Positions 1 to 8,990 of a DNA stretch of 64,000 nt are shown here, piece by piece. A program made the translations under genes and the position numbers. The notes below the pieces were generated by a model. The model was not told the origin of the DNA, made no database searches, and saw only the letters and a program-made list of their open reading frames with translations. Source of the DNA: Martinezella rhizogenes (GTDB taxonomy: Bacteria > Pseudomonadota > Alphaproteobacteria > Rhizobiales > Rhizobiaceae); the NCBI RefSeq assembly GCF_027460065.1, contig NZ_JAPYZZ010000010.1, positions 62,294 to 126,293 of the forward strand, written 5' to 3'. Each line of letters begins with the position of its first letter. The first letter of the stretch is position 1.

Positions 1-200
1 TCATGCCTGAAATGGATGGCATCGAGCTTGCGCGGCGCGCTACCGAACTCGACCCTGACCTGAAGGTGATGTTCATCACCGGCTTCGCGGCCGTTGCGCT
101 CAACGCCGATTCGAAGGCTCCGAAGGATGCTAAGGTGCTTTCCAAGCCGTTCCATCTGCGCGATCTTGTGGATGAAGTGAACAAACTCCTTGTGGCGTAA
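1..200 (+). CDS. cpdR: CpdR-like single-domain response regulator (3' part only)
   Basis: The gene enters the window already open, and only its last 66 or so codons are present. The visible part is the C-terminal half of a receiver domain: MPEMDG follows the phosphoacceptor loop, FITGFA holds the conserved Thr, and LSKPF holds the conserved Lys-Pro. The protein stops right after the domain, so there is no output domain. In alphaproteobacteria CpdR is the single-domain regulator that, when unphosphorylated, helps deliver substrates to the ClpXP protease and so controls cell-cycle proteolysis; the sequence agrees well with rhizobial CpdR. The phosphorylated Asp itself lies outside the window. 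Another stand-alone receiver is possible but less likely. Confidence 0.8.
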   Translation, partial: MPEMDGIELARRATELDPDLKVMFITGFAAVALNADSKAPKDAKVLSKPFHLRDLVDEVNKLLVA

Positions 201-239
201 GGCCTCTCAAAAAACCTTCACAAAACCGAAAAAAAGCAG

Positions 240-269
240 TTGACGCATGAACCGGTTTTGTGGTCTATC
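240..269 (+). promoter_or_regulatory. Putative promoter of tRNA-Val
   Basis: TTGACG at 240-245 resembles a sigma-70 -35 box, and TCTATC at 264-269 is a weak -10 box 18 bases later. Together they lie 12 bases before the tRNA, a typical tRNA promoter position. This is inferred from motif and place only. Confidence 0.4.
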
Positions 270-281
270 CGCCGCCACGGA

Positions 282-356
<75 letters not shown>

Positions 357-368
357 TCCGAATTCATG

Positions 369-403
369 AAAAGGGTTTCTGAAGCAATCAGAAACCCTTT
401 TTT
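369..403 (+). terminator. Rho-independent terminator after tRNA-Val
   Basis: A 14-bp perfect stem (369-382 with 388-401; AAAAGGGTTTCTGA and its complement) closes a 5-base loop AGCAA. The descending arm runs into a T tract (398-403). It would end the tRNA-Val transcript and insulate the operon downstream. Confidence 0.9.
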
Positions 404-528
404 CGTTTCTAGTTCAGTCATAGCCCAGACTTTCATATCCACGAGCAATTGCCGTCGCTGATTGCGCACTTCACCATTCGCGGCGGCCTGTGTCTGTCGT
501 GATCGGCTCATCGCGTGTCATATCGATT

Positions 529-538
529 GCAATAAATT
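529..538 (+). promoter_or_regulatory. Upstream GCAATAAATT half-site
   Basis: The decamer GCAATAAATT occurs here and again, as both arms of an inverted repeat, at 605-635. The distance between the starts of the two + strand copies is 76 bp. It is a candidate distal half-site for the SorC-family regulator encoded in the operon (4329-5303); this is inference from repetition. Confidence 0.45.
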
Positions 539-566
539 TCACCAATCAAAATAAAATTCAAAGCCG

Positions 567-595
567 TTGACGCGCCCGTTTTTTCCCGCTATCTC
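567..595 (+). promoter_or_regulatory. Putative sigma-70 promoter of the sugar/polyol operon
   Basis: TTGACG (567-572) and TATCTC (590-595) are separated by 17 bases, the optimal spacing. Transcription would start near 602, just in front of or inside the inverted repeat at 605-635, so a protein bound there could block initiation. Motif-based prediction. Confidence 0.5.
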
Positions 596-604
596 AATTG
601 GCAT

Positions 605-635
605 GCAATAAATTACGGACATCAAAATTTATTGC
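605..635. promoter_or_regulatory. Inverted repeat, probable operator of the SorC regulator
   Basis: GCAATAAATT (605-614) and its exact reverse complement AATTTATTGC (626-635) are separated by 11 bases. The repeat sits just downstream of the predicted promoter and 30 bases before the first gene of an operon that encodes a SorC-family sugar-sensing regulator. Such regulators bind inverted repeats near their own operon promoters, so autoregulation with induction by a phosphorylated intermediate is the natural reading. The regulator-operator link is inferred. Confidence 0.6.
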
Positions 636-665
636 GGACTAAGTCATTGTCCTTGGGAGGGGAAT

Positions 666-1679
666 ATGTTGGCTTTTTTGAAATCGACTGCTGCCGCCGG
701 TGTTCTGGCCGTAGCGATGAGCGCTGCTGCAACATCGCCGGCCACCGCTGCAAGTAAATTCGCCTGCGAGCCGGGTGAGACCTATGTGATGAACGTCATG
801 GTTTCCAGCCACCCCTATTGGGTGCCGGTCTTCGAGGGGTTCAAGCAGGCTGCCAAGGCGCTGGGCTGCGAGGCCGTCTTCACCGGCACGCCGGAATATG
901 ACATCACCAAGCAGATCGCATCCTTCGAGCAGGAACTGGTGAAGAAGCCGAAAGGCATTCTTCTGCATCCGATGCAGGCTGATCCCTTCATCGAACCCAT
1001 CAACAAGGCGATCGCCTCGGGCGTTTCCGTGACGACCTTTGCGGCGGATTCTCCGAAGTCGAAGCGCACCGCCTATATCACTTCGGACAATGTCGCCGAG
1101 GCTAAATTTGCGGCCGACGAAATCGTCAAGAAGCTCGGCGAAAAGGGTGAATATGCCGTTCTTGAAAATCCGGGTCAGAGCAATCACGATCTGCGCGTTA
1201 CAGCCCTCATCGACTATATGGGGCGCACCTATCCGCAGATGAAGCTGGTCGGCCGTCAGGCGACCAATCAGGATGCGAATGTCGCCTATCAGGCTACAGC
1301 CGCCCTGCTGCAGGCCAATCCCAATCTCGGCGCACTGTGGATCCCTGAGGCCGGTTCGGCTGAAGGCGCAACGACCGCCGTTCTCGAGGCAAAAAAGAAA
1401 GTCCTGATCCTGCATGCGGATATCACGCCGGCGACGCTGGAGCATATCAAGCAGGGCAATATCTATATGTCCATCAATCCCAACCAGGGGGTTCAGGGCT
1501 TCATGGGTTTCATGAACACGTTTCTGGGTGCCCATTCGGACCTGATCGACCCGTTCAACGACTATAAGGTCTCCGGCTTCAATCCGATGCAGGTACCGTC
1601 GATGGACAATGGTTTCGCTGTCATCACCAAGGCGAATGCCGCTTCCTTCGATCTCAATGAGTATATGAAAGGACGCTGA
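666..1679 (+). CDS. Ribose-type ABC importer, periplasmic sugar-binding protein
   Basis: 337 aa. It has an N-terminal signal peptide (hydrophobic residues 8-26, cleavage probably after the ATA-A region near residue 29) followed by a two-lobed periplasmic binding fold of the RbsB/LacI type (Peripla_BP_4). It should capture a sugar or polyol in the periplasm and deliver it to the permease/ATPase encoded next. A GGAGGGG ribosome-binding site (656-662) supports the ATG at 666. It is the first gene of an operon reaching to 10482. The substrate cannot be read from the sequence. The downstream kinase, FAD dehydrogenase and aldolase point to a pentose, polyol or related compound rather than ribose itself. 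Confidence 0.9.
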   Translation: MLAFLKSTAAAGVLAVAMSAAATSPATAASKFACEPGETYVMNVMVSSHPYWVPVFEGFKQAAKALGCEAVFTGTPEYDITKQIASFEQELVKKPKGILLHPMQADPFIEPINKAIASGVSVTTFAADSPKSKRTAYITSDNVAEAKFAADEIVKKLGEKGEYAVLENPGQSNHDLRVTALIDYMGRTYPQMKLVGRQATNQDANVAYQATAALLQANPNLGALWIPEAGSAEGATTAVLEAKKKVLILHADITPATLEHIKQGNIYMSINPNQGVQGFMGFMNTFLGAHSDLIDPFNDYKVSGFNPMQVPSMDNGFAVITKANAASFDLNEYMKGR

Positions 1680-1696
1680 CGCGTCGCTCTTGAAAA

Positions 1697-1723
1697 ACCG
1701 GCGGGGTTTCTGGCCTCGCCGGT
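1697..1723 (+). other. Intercistronic hairpin after binding-protein gene
   Basis: ACCGGCG (1697-1703) pairs with CGCCGGT (1717-1723) in the gap between the binding-protein and ATPase genes, and no T tract follows. Such hairpins often stabilise the upstream message so that the binding protein is made in excess over the membrane components. Function inferred. Confidence 0.5.
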
Positions 1724-1752
1724 CACAGGGGAAGCAGGTTCGGGAGGGCGTT

Positions 1753-3273
1753 ATGGGTGAGGTCATCCTCAGCATGACGAATATTCACAAGGCGTTCGGG
1801 CCCGTGCGGGCGTTGCGTAGTGCCGCACTTGAATTGCGGCGCGGCGAAATCCACGCGCTCGCTGGTGAAAACGGTGCGGGCAAGTCGACGCTGATGCACA
1901 TTATCGACGGCATTCTGCAGCCTGATGGCGGGGAAATCCTGCTGGATGGCAAGCCGGTCCGCATATCTTCGCCCAACGCGGCGAACCGACTGGGCATCGG
2001 TTTCGTGCATCAGGAGATCGCACTCTGCCCGGAGATTTCGGTTGCCGAAAACATGTACATGTCGGAGACCGGCCAGAGCCGCTCCTGGTTCATGAATTAT
2101 CGCGATCTGGAAAGGCGGGCGGCAACGGTGCTGCGGGAGATCGGCGATATCGATCCCGCTCGTCGGGCGGGCGACCTGTCGATTTCGCAGCAGCAGATCG
2201 TCGAGATCGCCAAGGCGCTGACGCTGGATTGCCGTATCCTGATCCTCGACGAGCCGACGGCGGCGCTGACCGAGACCGAGGCGCAGACGCTTTTCAAGAT
2301 CATGCACCGGCTGGCGGCACGCGGCATTGCCATCATCTATATCTCCCACCGTATGGCGGAGATTTTCGAACATTGCGACCGCATCACTGTCATGCGCGAC
2401 GGCTGCCATATCAGGACGGAGAATATTGCCGACATCTCCCCGGAAGAGGTGGTCAACAGCATGGTGGGGCGGGTGCTCGACAAGCTCTATCCAACGAAAC
2501 TGGCGGATGATGAAAAATCGGATGAGGTCATTCTTTCGGTTCGGCACTTGAACGAAGGAAAACGTGTTTTCGACGTCGATTTCGACCTGCGTCGCGGCGA
2601 AATCTTAGGATTTGCCGGGCTTATCGGTGCCGGCCGCAGCGAGATTGCCCGGGCTGTCTGCCGGCTGGAAGGAAAACCGAAAGGCGAGGTCGCACTGCGC
2701 GGCCGGCCGCTGAAGCTCAGGGATTATCGCGACAGCATCCGCGAGGGGATCGTTTATCTCTCCGAGGATCGCAAGGGCGACGGATTGTTCCTCAACATGT
2801 CCATCGCTGCCAATGTCTCGGCGCTCGATATTGGCAGGATATCGAACGGCATGGGTTTCATCGAGCGGCGCAAGGAAATGAAGCGCGCCGATGAGTTGGG
2901 GCGCCGGCTGAAACTGCGGGCGAACAGCGTCGGTGACGCGGTATCGACCTTGAGCGGCGGTAACCAGCAGAAGGTAGCACTGGCCAAGATGCTGTCGGTG
3001 GAACCCGAGGTCATCTTTCTGGATGAGCCGACCCGCGGGGTGGATGTGGGCGCCAAGGCCGAAATCCACCGCCAGATTCGGGAACTGGCGCGGGAAGGGG
3101 TTGGCGTGGTCGTCATCTCCTCGGAGCTGCCGGAACTGATCGGCGTCAGCGATCGTGTGCTTGTCGTGCGCGAGGGGCGCATCGCCGGCGAGGTCGAGGG
3201 GGACGACATGACGGAGGAAAAGATCATGCAGCTCGCATCGATCAATATCATGCAGACTGCGGCGGAAGCCTGA
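1753..3273 (+). CDS. RbsA-type double ATPase of sugar ABC importer
   Basis: 506 aa from the ATG at 1753, which has GGGAGGG just upstream; an upstream in-frame start at 1690 lacks such support. Two ABC domains lie in tandem. The first has Walker A GENGAGKST near residue 40, signature-like LSISQQQ and Walker B ILILDEPTAAL. The second has the usual RbsA-type variant Walker A (GLIGAGRSE), signature LSGGNQQKVALAK and Walker B VIFLDEPTRGVD. In this family only the first site is a canonical ATPase. It energises uptake with the permease at 3286-4287, on the inner face of the membrane. Confidence 0.92.
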   Translation: MGEVILSMTNIHKAFGPVRALRSAALELRRGEIHALAGENGAGKSTLMHIIDGILQPDGGEILLDGKPVRISSPNAANRLGIGFVHQEIALCPEISVAENMYMSETGQSRSWFMNYRDLERRAATVLREIGDIDPARRAGDLSISQQQIVEIAKALTLDCRILILDEPTAALTETEAQTLFKIMHRLAARGIAIIYISHRMAEIFEHCDRITVMRDGCHIRTENIADISPEEVVNSMVGRVLDKLYPTKLADDEKSDEVILSVRHLNEGKRVFDVDFDLRRGEILGFAGLIGAGRSEIARAVCRLEGKPKGEVALRGRPLKLRDYRDSIREGIVYLSEDRKGDGLFLNMSIAANVSALDIGRISNGMGFIERRKEMKRADELGRRLKLRANSVGDAVSTLSGGNQQKVALAKMLSVEPEVIFLDEPTRGVDVGAKAEIHRQIRELAREGVGVVVISSELPELIGVSDRVLVVREGRIAGEVEGDDMTEEKIMQLASINIMQTAAEA

Positions 3274-3285
3274 GGGAGCGGGAAA

Positions 3286-4287
3286 ATGGCAACATCGGAA
3301 ACACCTTCAAGCCTTGCCGAGACGGCGGTTCGCCGCACGGCCTGGTGGGAGCCTGCGATCAAGGCGCGCGAAACCGGGCTGATCGTCATCATTCTCGCCC
3401 TTTTTGCAGTGATGTCCTTCATCTCGCCCTACTTCCTGACGGTGGACAATCTGCGGGCCATGGCCATGGTCTTCGCCATCGAAAGCATCGTCGTGGTGGG
3501 CATGACGATCCTGTTGATCTCTGGTGGTATCGATCTTTCGGTCGGCTCCGTCACGGCGCTTGCGATGGTGGCTGCCGGCTGGCTGTTCCTCAACGGTGTC
3601 GATCCCTGGGTTGCGGCGGGTCTTGCAATCTGCCTCACGACATTGGTCGGTATGGTCATGGGATTTTTGACCACCGTCGTCGGTCTGCATCATTTCATCG
3701 TGTCGCTCGGCGTCATGGTCATTGCACGCGGGGTATGCCTGCTGGCAACCGGCGGCCGGCCGCTTGGGCTCTATTCCCTGCCGCCGGAATTCAAGTTCAT
3801 CGGCCAGGGCGCGCTTGGCGGCATTCCGCTCGTGCTCATCATCTTTTTGGTTGTGGTCGTTGTCTTCGACCTGCTGCTGCGGCGCACGACCGCCTTCCGC
3901 AAGGTGTTTTATACCGGCAGCAATCCCAAGGCGGCGGCCTATTCCGGCATTCGCGTCGGCCGGGTGGTGTTTGCCACGACCACGCTTTGCTCGATGCTGT
4001 GCGGCGTTGCCGGAGTCATCTACATGGCCCGCTTCGGGTCCGCCCAGCCGAGTTTCGGCGTCGGCATGGAGCTCAATGTCATTGCAGCGGCGGTCATCGG
4101 CGGCGCGAGCCTTTCCGGCGGCTCGGGCACCATTCTGGGGGCCATCCTCGGCGCGATCCTGTTGTCCGTCGTTTCCAGTTCGCTTGCCTTGCTCAACGTG
4201 TCTGTCTACTGGCAGGACATCATCAGGGGAAGCATATTGCTGGCTGCGGTCCTGTTCGACCACTATCTGGTCAGGCGCCGCCGTTGA
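3286..4287 (+). CDS. RbsC-type permease of sugar ABC importer
   Basis: 333 aa, strongly hydrophobic, with 8-10 predicted membrane spans. It carries the family segment [14 protein letters not shown] (residues ~77-90) and the late [19 protein letters not shown] segment typical of BPD_transp_2 permeases. It forms the membrane channel for the binding protein and ATPase encoded just before; the gap to the ATPase gene is 12 bases. The SorC regulator follows after a short gap. Confidence 0.92.
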   Translation: MATSETPSSLAETAVRRTAWWEPAIKARETGLIVIILALFAVMSFISPYFLTVDNLRAMAMVFAIESIVVVGMTILLISGGIDLSVGSVTALAMVAAGWLFLNGVDPWVAAGLAICLTTLVGMVMGFLTTVVGLHHFIVSLGVMVIARGVCLLATGGRPLGLYSLPPEFKFIGQGALGGIPLVLIIFLVVVVVFDLLLRRTTAFRKVFYTGSNPKAAAYSGIRVGRVVFATTTLCSMLCGVAGVIYMARFGSAQPSFGVGMELNVIAAAVIGGASLSGGSGTILGAILGAILLSVVSSSLALLNVSVYWQDIIRGSILLAAVLFDHYLVRRRR

Positions 4288-4328
4288 GCGCCCTTCGCTC
4301 GCCCGAGGGTAACTGGAGAAAGACGATC

Positions 4329-5303
4329 ATGCTGGATATCAAGGACGACTTCGACCAACAGCGGCAGATGTATTCCGTCCTGGTGCTGCATTTCATCGAG
4401 GGGGTGAAGCAGTCGGAGATCGCCGAGCGTATGAATCTTTCCCATACCAAGGTGAACCGCATGATCGCGGCGGGCCGCAAGGCGGGCATGGTGAAGATCA
4501 GCATCGCCAGTCCCTATCAGCGGCTGGTGGACCTCGAAAACGAGATCAGCCGCCGTTTTGGCCTCACGCAGTCGGTGGTGACGCCAACGGTCTCCGACAA
4601 TCCGGACACCGTCTTGCAGATGGTTGGCCGGGTGGCCGCGAACCATTTGCTGGAGACAATCCGGGATGGCGACGTGATCGCGATTACCGGCGGCAAGGCG
4701 GTCAGTGCCGTCGTTGATAATCTGGAGGCGGAGCGGCGCTTCGATGTGCGGGTGGTGCCGCTGACCGGCGGCGTGCAGGGCAAGCATTATACAGATGTCA
4801 ATCATCTCGCCACGCAGCTGGCGGAAAAGCTCGGCGGCAGCGCCTCGCTCCTGCATGCGCCGCTGTTTGCCGAGGATGAAGAGCAGCGTGATCTGCTGAT
4901 GAATGTCGCGTCGATCCGCGAAGTTTTCGACTTAGCGCGGCAGGCACAGGTCGCACTGGTCGGCATTGGCTCGGTGGAGGCGCCGGGCTCTGGGTATTAC
5001 GATCTTCTGCCGGATGCGGCCCGCGGCGGGCAGGCGCTGATGGATGTGGGCATTGCCGGCGAATTCCTCGCCCATCTCACCATGGCGGACGGGCAACTGG
5101 CGAGGATCGATCTCAACTCGCGCGTGGTGGCGCTGGACCCCGGGCAGCTTGCCCGGTGCCCGAACATCATCGGCGTGGCGGCTGGCGCCATCAAGGCCGG
5201 ACCGGTGGCGGCCACGCTTGTCGGCCGTTATCTGACCTCGCTGGTCGTGGATGAGGCGATTGCCGGTTATTTATTGAATCAAGGGGAAGGGGAAACGTCG
5301 TGA
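4329..5303 (+). CDS. SorC-family (sugar-binding) transcriptional regulator
   Basis: 324 aa from the ATG at 4329, preceded by GGAGAAAG. Residues ~20-55 form a helix-turn-helix (QSEIAERMNLSHTKVNRMI). The rest is the sugar-phosphate-isomerase-like ligand domain of the SorC/DeoR/EryD class (Pfam Sugar-bind), with the segments ITGGKAV, VVPLTGG and VGIGSVEA. These regulators usually repress their operon and respond to a phosphorylated intermediate. The gene lies inside the catabolic operon and probably binds GCAATAAATT repeats at 605-635. The last codons overlap the GTG start of the next gene by 4 bases. Similarity to EryD of erythritol operons is plausible, but the inducer is unknown. Confidence 0.88.
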   Translation: MLDIKDDFDQQRQMYSVLVLHFIEGVKQSEIAERMNLSHTKVNRMIAAGRKAGMVKISIASPYQRLVDLENEISRRFGLTQSVVTPTVSDNPDTVLQMVGRVAANHLLETIRDGDVIAITGGKAVSAVVDNLEAERRFDVRVVPLTGGVQGKHYTDVNHLATQLAEKLGGSASLLHAPLFAEDEEQRDLLMNVASIREVFDLARQAQVALVGIGSVEAPGSGYYDLLPDAARGGQALMDVGIAGEFLAHLTMADGQLARIDLNSRVVALDPGQLARCPNIIGVAAGAIKAGPVAATLVGRYLTSLVVDEAIAGYLLNQGEGETS

Positions 5304-6298
5304 CGGAGAACGCAATATTGACCCGGACGATCGGCGGCAGTGGCATCAGCGCATCCGCCGTGGGGCTGGGCACCTGGGCCATCGGCGGCTGGATGTGGGG
5401 CGGCACCGATGAGCGGCAATCCATCGCCGCCATCCAGGCCTCCATCGATGCCGGCATTTCCCTGATCGATACCGCCCCGGCCTATGGCATGGGGCTTGCG
5501 GAAACCATCGTTGGAAAGGCTATTGCCGGCCGGCGCGACAGGGTGGTTCTGGTCACCAAATGTGGTCTCGTCTGGCATGTCAACGAGGGTGCCTATTTCT
5601 TCCATCAGGATGGCAAACCCGTTCACCGTTATCTCGGCGCTGATTCGATCCGTTACGAGGTCGAAGAAAGCCTGAAGCGGCTCGGAACCGATTATATCGA
5701 CCACTACGTCACCCATTGGCAGGACGCCACGACGCCCGTTGCCGAGACGGTCGAGGCTTTGGTGCGGCTGAAGGAAGAGGGGAAAATCCGCTCCATCGGC
5801 GCCAGCAATGTCTCGCCTGATGATCTGGAGGCATATATTGCCACCGGCGCGCTGGATGCCATTCAGGAAGAATATTCCATGGTGAAGCGTGATATCGAAA
5901 AGACGCTTCTGCCGCTTTGCCGAAAGAATTCTGTCTCCGTTCTCAGCTATTCGTCGCTGGCACTCGGCCTCCTCTCAGGCAAGGTCGGGCCAGGACGGGT
6001 ATTTGCAGAGGATGATCAGCGCCATGGCAATCCCCGTTTCAGCCAGGCCAACCGTCAGAAGATCGCGCGGTTGATGGCGGTGTTGGAACCACTGGCGGCG
6101 GCGCATGGAGCGTCGGTCGCGCAGGTGGTGATTGCCTGGACGATTGCCCAGCCGGGCATAACATTTTCGCTGTGCGGCGCGCGCGATCCGGCGCAGGCGG
6201 TGGAAAACGCCGCTGCCGCTCGCCTGCGGCTTACAGAAAGTGAACTGGCCCTCATCAGTGCTGGCGTTACCGAGCATCTTGTCGGGCTCGATAGCTGA
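5300..6298 (+). CDS. Aldo/keto reductase
   Basis: 332 aa, GTG start overlapping the previous stop (GTGA), so translational coupling is likely. It is a (beta/alpha)8 NAD(P)H-dependent oxidoreductase with the catalytic tetrad visible: Asp and Tyr in LIDTAPAYGMG (~54-63), Lys in LVTKCGL (~82) and His in YVTHWQD (~137). The C-terminal GxxxPxQ-like cofactor region is GARDPAQAVEN. In this operon it may interconvert a sugar and its alcohol or lactone, or reduce the aldehyde released by the aldolase at 8142. Which step it does is not visible. Confidence 0.88.
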   Translation: MTENAILTRTIGGSGISASAVGLGTWAIGGWMWGGTDERQSIAAIQASIDAGISLIDTAPAYGMGLAETIVGKAIAGRRDRVVLVTKCGLVWHVNEGAYFFHQDGKPVHRYLGADSIRYEVEESLKRLGTDYIDHYVTHWQDATTPVAETVEALVRLKEEGKIRSIGASNVSPDDLEAYIATGALDAIQEEYSMVKRDIEKTLLPLCRKNSVSVLSYSSLALGLLSGKVGPGRVFAEDDQRHGNPRFSQANRQKIARLMAVLEPLAAAHGASVAQVVIAWTIAQPGITFSLCGARDPAQAVENAAAARLRLTESELALISAGVTEHLVGLDS

Positions 6299-6420
6299 AA
6301 CATCCCGGTAAGGCGGGGCTCCTGGCGAACATCACATAACTTTCGCCTCCCGTCTTTCCCGTCGCTTTAAACGATTAACAACATTGGGACGCTGGTCATT
6401 AGCCAGCGAACGGTATTCCT

Positions 6421-8145
6421 ATGCCCAGTTTTCGCGAGGACGCTCTCCGCCGCATCCGCCAAGACGGTGATTTCGACGCCGTTGTCATCGGTGGCGGTAT
6501 CAACGGCATTGCCGCCTATCGCGATCTCGCCCTGCAGGGGTTGCGGGTGCTGCTGGTCGAGCGCAATGATTTTTCCTCCGGCTGTAGCGCAGCACCCTCG
6601 CGCATGATCCATGGCGGCCTGCGTTATCTCGAAAATGGCGAATTTGGCCTTGTGGCGGAATCCTTGCGCGAGCGCGATGCTCTTCTGACGCTTGCGCCGC
6701 ATATGGTGCAGCCGCTGCCGACGACGATCCCGATTTTTTCGATGTTCAGCGGCCTGTTCAATGCGGCGGCGACGTTTTTCGGGTCCGGCGGCAAACCCGC
6801 AAGCCGGGGAGCGCTCGCCATCAAGGCGGGCCTTACCCTCTATGACTTCGTCACCCGCAAGAACCGCATCCTGCCCCGCCATGAGTTCCGCAGCGCCGGC
6901 AAGACGCTGAAGCGCTGGCCGGGCCTGACGCCTGACATCCGATATTCGGCCACATACTACGATGCATGGATAAGCCAGCCGGAGCGGCTTGCCCTGGAAC
7001 TGCTGATCGATACCGCGGCCGATGCGTCGCAAAGCATCGCGCTCAACTATGCGGAGCTTATCCGCAACGGCGATGAATATCGTCTACGGGCAGAGGAAAC
7101 GGACGAAACATTGCCCATCCGTCCGCGCATCATCGTTAATGCCACGGGGGCATGGATCGACGAAACGATCGGTACGCTTGCGGCCGGCCCGGCTGCGGAA
7201 AAACAAAAACCGACCGTTTCCGGCACCAAGGGGTCACATCTCATCATCGCCAATGACGCGCTCCTCAAAGCACTTGATGGCCACATGATTTTCTTTGAAA
7301 ATGTGGATAATCGCGTCTGCATCCTGTTTCCCTATCTCGGCCGGGTTCTCGCAGGGTCAACCGATATCAAGGTGGATCGTCCTGAGCGGGTGCGATGCGA
7401 ACCGGAAGAGCGGGATTACATTCTGGACGCGATCCGACAGGTCTTTCCGGACATTACGGTAGATCACTCGGACATTGTCTTTAGTTTCAGCGGCATACGC
7501 CCGCTGCCGCGCAGCGATGCCGCTTTTACCGGGAGAATTTCCCGCAGCCATTTCATTCACAGTGTCGCCGGTGATCCACCGCAGCTTTGCATGATCGGCG
7601 GCAAGTGGACGACCTTCAGGGCCTTCGGCGAACAGGTGAGCGATGAGGTTCTGACGTTCCTCGTGCGCAAGCGGTTGACCGGCACGATGAACCGCCCGAT
7701 CGGCGGCGGCAGGAATTTCCCCATCGGTGCAGGACGCCTGCCAGCTTTGCTGTCGGAGCAGTTTTTTATCGACCGCCGCCGCGCGGAGCATCTGGCCCTG
7801 GCCTATGGCTCCCGTGCCTTCGAATTGATGGGCTTTTGCCGGGGACGAGCGGATGACGTGCCGCTTTCGGAAAAGTCGCCGATAACGGCCGCTGAAATCC
7901 TCTGGCTGATCCGCTACGAACATGTGCGGCACCTGACAGACCTCATTCTACGGCGCACGACACTCGCCATCACCGGCCTCATCGATGTCGATCTGATCGA
8001 CGCCATCCTCGGCGTCGCCGCGCGCGAACTGGGCTGGACATCCACCCGGGCCGCCGTGGAACGGCAGCAGTTAATTGAGGAGCTGGAAACTTTTTACGGG
8101 GTCACCCCGGCAATGCTTCAACACAGATGCAAGGAGAATGCATGA
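6421..8145 (+). CDS. GlpD/EryB-like FAD-dependent polyol-phosphate dehydrogenase
   Basis: 574 aa. The N-terminus has a dinucleotide fold for FAD (VVIGGGINGIAAYRDL, residues ~21-36) and the DAO-family segment SRMIHGGLRYLE near residues 60-71. The C-terminal third matches the GlpD cap region. Members of this family oxidise glycerol-3-phosphate or erythritol-4-phosphate at the membrane and pass electrons to quinone. The loop before SRMIHGG reads CSAAP instead of the GTSS-type loop of typical GlpD, so the substrate is probably a different polyol phosphate made by the kinase at 8983. The gap of 122 bases upstream may hold a secondary promoter. The 3' end overlaps the aldolase start. Confidence 0.87.
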   Translation: MPSFREDALRRIRQDGDFDAVVIGGGINGIAAYRDLALQGLRVLLVERNDFSSGCSAAPSRMIHGGLRYLENGEFGLVAESLRERDALLTLAPHMVQPLPTTIPIFSMFSGLFNAAATFFGSGGKPASRGALAIKAGLTLYDFVTRKNRILPRHEFRSAGKTLKRWPGLTPDIRYSATYYDAWISQPERLALELLIDTAADASQSIALNYAELIRNGDEYRLRAEETDETLPIRPRIIVNATGAWIDETIGTLAAGPAAEKQKPTVSGTKGSHLIIANDALLKALDGHMIFFENVDNRVCILFPYLGRVLAGSTDIKVDRPERVRCEPEERDYILDAIRQVFPDITVDHSDIVFSFSGIRPLPRSDAAFTGRISRSHFIHSVAGDPPQLCMIGGKWTTFRAFGEQVSDEVLTFLVRKRLTGTMNRPIGGGRNFPIGAGRLPALLSEQFFIDRRRAEHLALAYGSRAFELMGFCRGRADDVPLSEKSPITAAEILWLIRYEHVRHLTDLILRRTTLAITGLIDVDLIDAILGVAARELGWTSTRAAVERQQLIEELETFYGVTPAMLQHRCKENA

Positions 8146-8990
8146 TGATGCGGATTTCGAAAAAGGCGCGCATGAACCGGCTATTCCGCAATGGCGGTTG
8201 CCTTGATGTGGCCATTGATCACGGGGTTTGCAACGAACCGAGTTTTCTTGTCGGGCTGGAGGATATGGCGCAGACGGTCGAGAAGCTGGTGGAGGCACGT
8301 CCGGATGCGATCCAGATGGTCTACGGGCAGGCGGATCTGCTGCAGCAAAGACCGGAGCGCGACAAGCCGGCCCTCGTCATGCGCATTGATATGGGCAATC
8401 CCTATAATTCCACCCGCCACAGAACCATGTGGTCGCAGCTTCAGAATTATCATGATCCGATCATCGGCGCGCTGGAAATGGATGCGGCCTGCGTGGTCGT
8501 GAACCTGTTCATGCTGCCCGACGAGCCGGAACTGTTTCGCCAATGCGTCGAGAATATCAGCCGTGTGCGGGCCGATTGCCATCGTTTCGGCATGCCGTTG
8601 ATGATCGAACCGCTGGTGATGCTGCCCAACGACGTACGCGGTGGTTATCAGGTGGATGGCGACGCCGAGAAGATCGTCACGCTGGTACGCCTTGCCTCGG
8701 AAATGGGAGCCGATATCATCAAGGCCGATCCCACCAGCAACCCGGAGGATTTCCACAGGGTGATCGAGGCGGCGCGCTGCCCGGTGCTGGTGCGGGGCGG
8801 AGGACGCGAGGACTTGCGCAATGTGCTGGCAAAATCGGCGGCCTTGATGGCACAGGGTGCAAACGGCATGGTCTATGGCCGCAACATCTATCAGCATGAC
8901 AATCCCAAGGCCGTGGTGGCGGCCTTGATGGGCATCATCCATCAGGGTGCGAGCGGCGAAGAGGCATGGGATATCTATAATCGTGGCTGA
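8142..8990 (+). CDS. Class I aldolase (DeoC/FbaB/LsrF family)
   Basis: 282 aa from the first of three successive ATG codons (8142, AAGGAG upstream), overlapping the previous stop. It is a TIM-barrel Schiff-base aldolase. Lys194 in DIIKADPTSN is the likely imine-forming residue, and the phosphate-binding loops VRGGGRED and GANGMVYGRNIYQ follow. The early motif CLDVAIDHG matches the FbaB/LsrF subgroup. It should split a phosphorylated ketose, probably giving dihydroxyacetone phosphate plus an aldehyde. This fits the order kinase, dehydrogenase, aldolase. The exact substrate is unknown. Confidence 0.82.
   Translation: MMMRISKKARMNRLFRNGGCLDVAIDHGVCNEPSFLVGLEDMAQTVEKLVEARPDAIQMVYGQADLLQQRPERDKPALVMRIDMGNPYNSTRHRTMWSQLQNYHDPIIGALEMDAACVVVNLFMLPDEPELFRQCVENISRVRADCHRFGMPLMIEPLVMLPNDVRGGYQVDGDAEKIVTLVRLASEMGADIIKADPTSNPEDFHRVIEAARCPVLVRGGGREDLRNVLAKSAALMAQGANGMVYGRNIYQHDNPKAVVAALMGIIHQGASGEEAWDIYNRG

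Noticed and set aside
639..1775. Minus-strand 378-aa open frame
   Set aside because: Antisense to the sugar-binding protein, whose signal peptide, ribosome-binding site and family match are clear.
5269..5276. ATTTATTG match to the SorC half-site inside the end of the regulator gene
   Set aside because: Only 8 of 10 bases, single copy and within coding sequence; probably chance.
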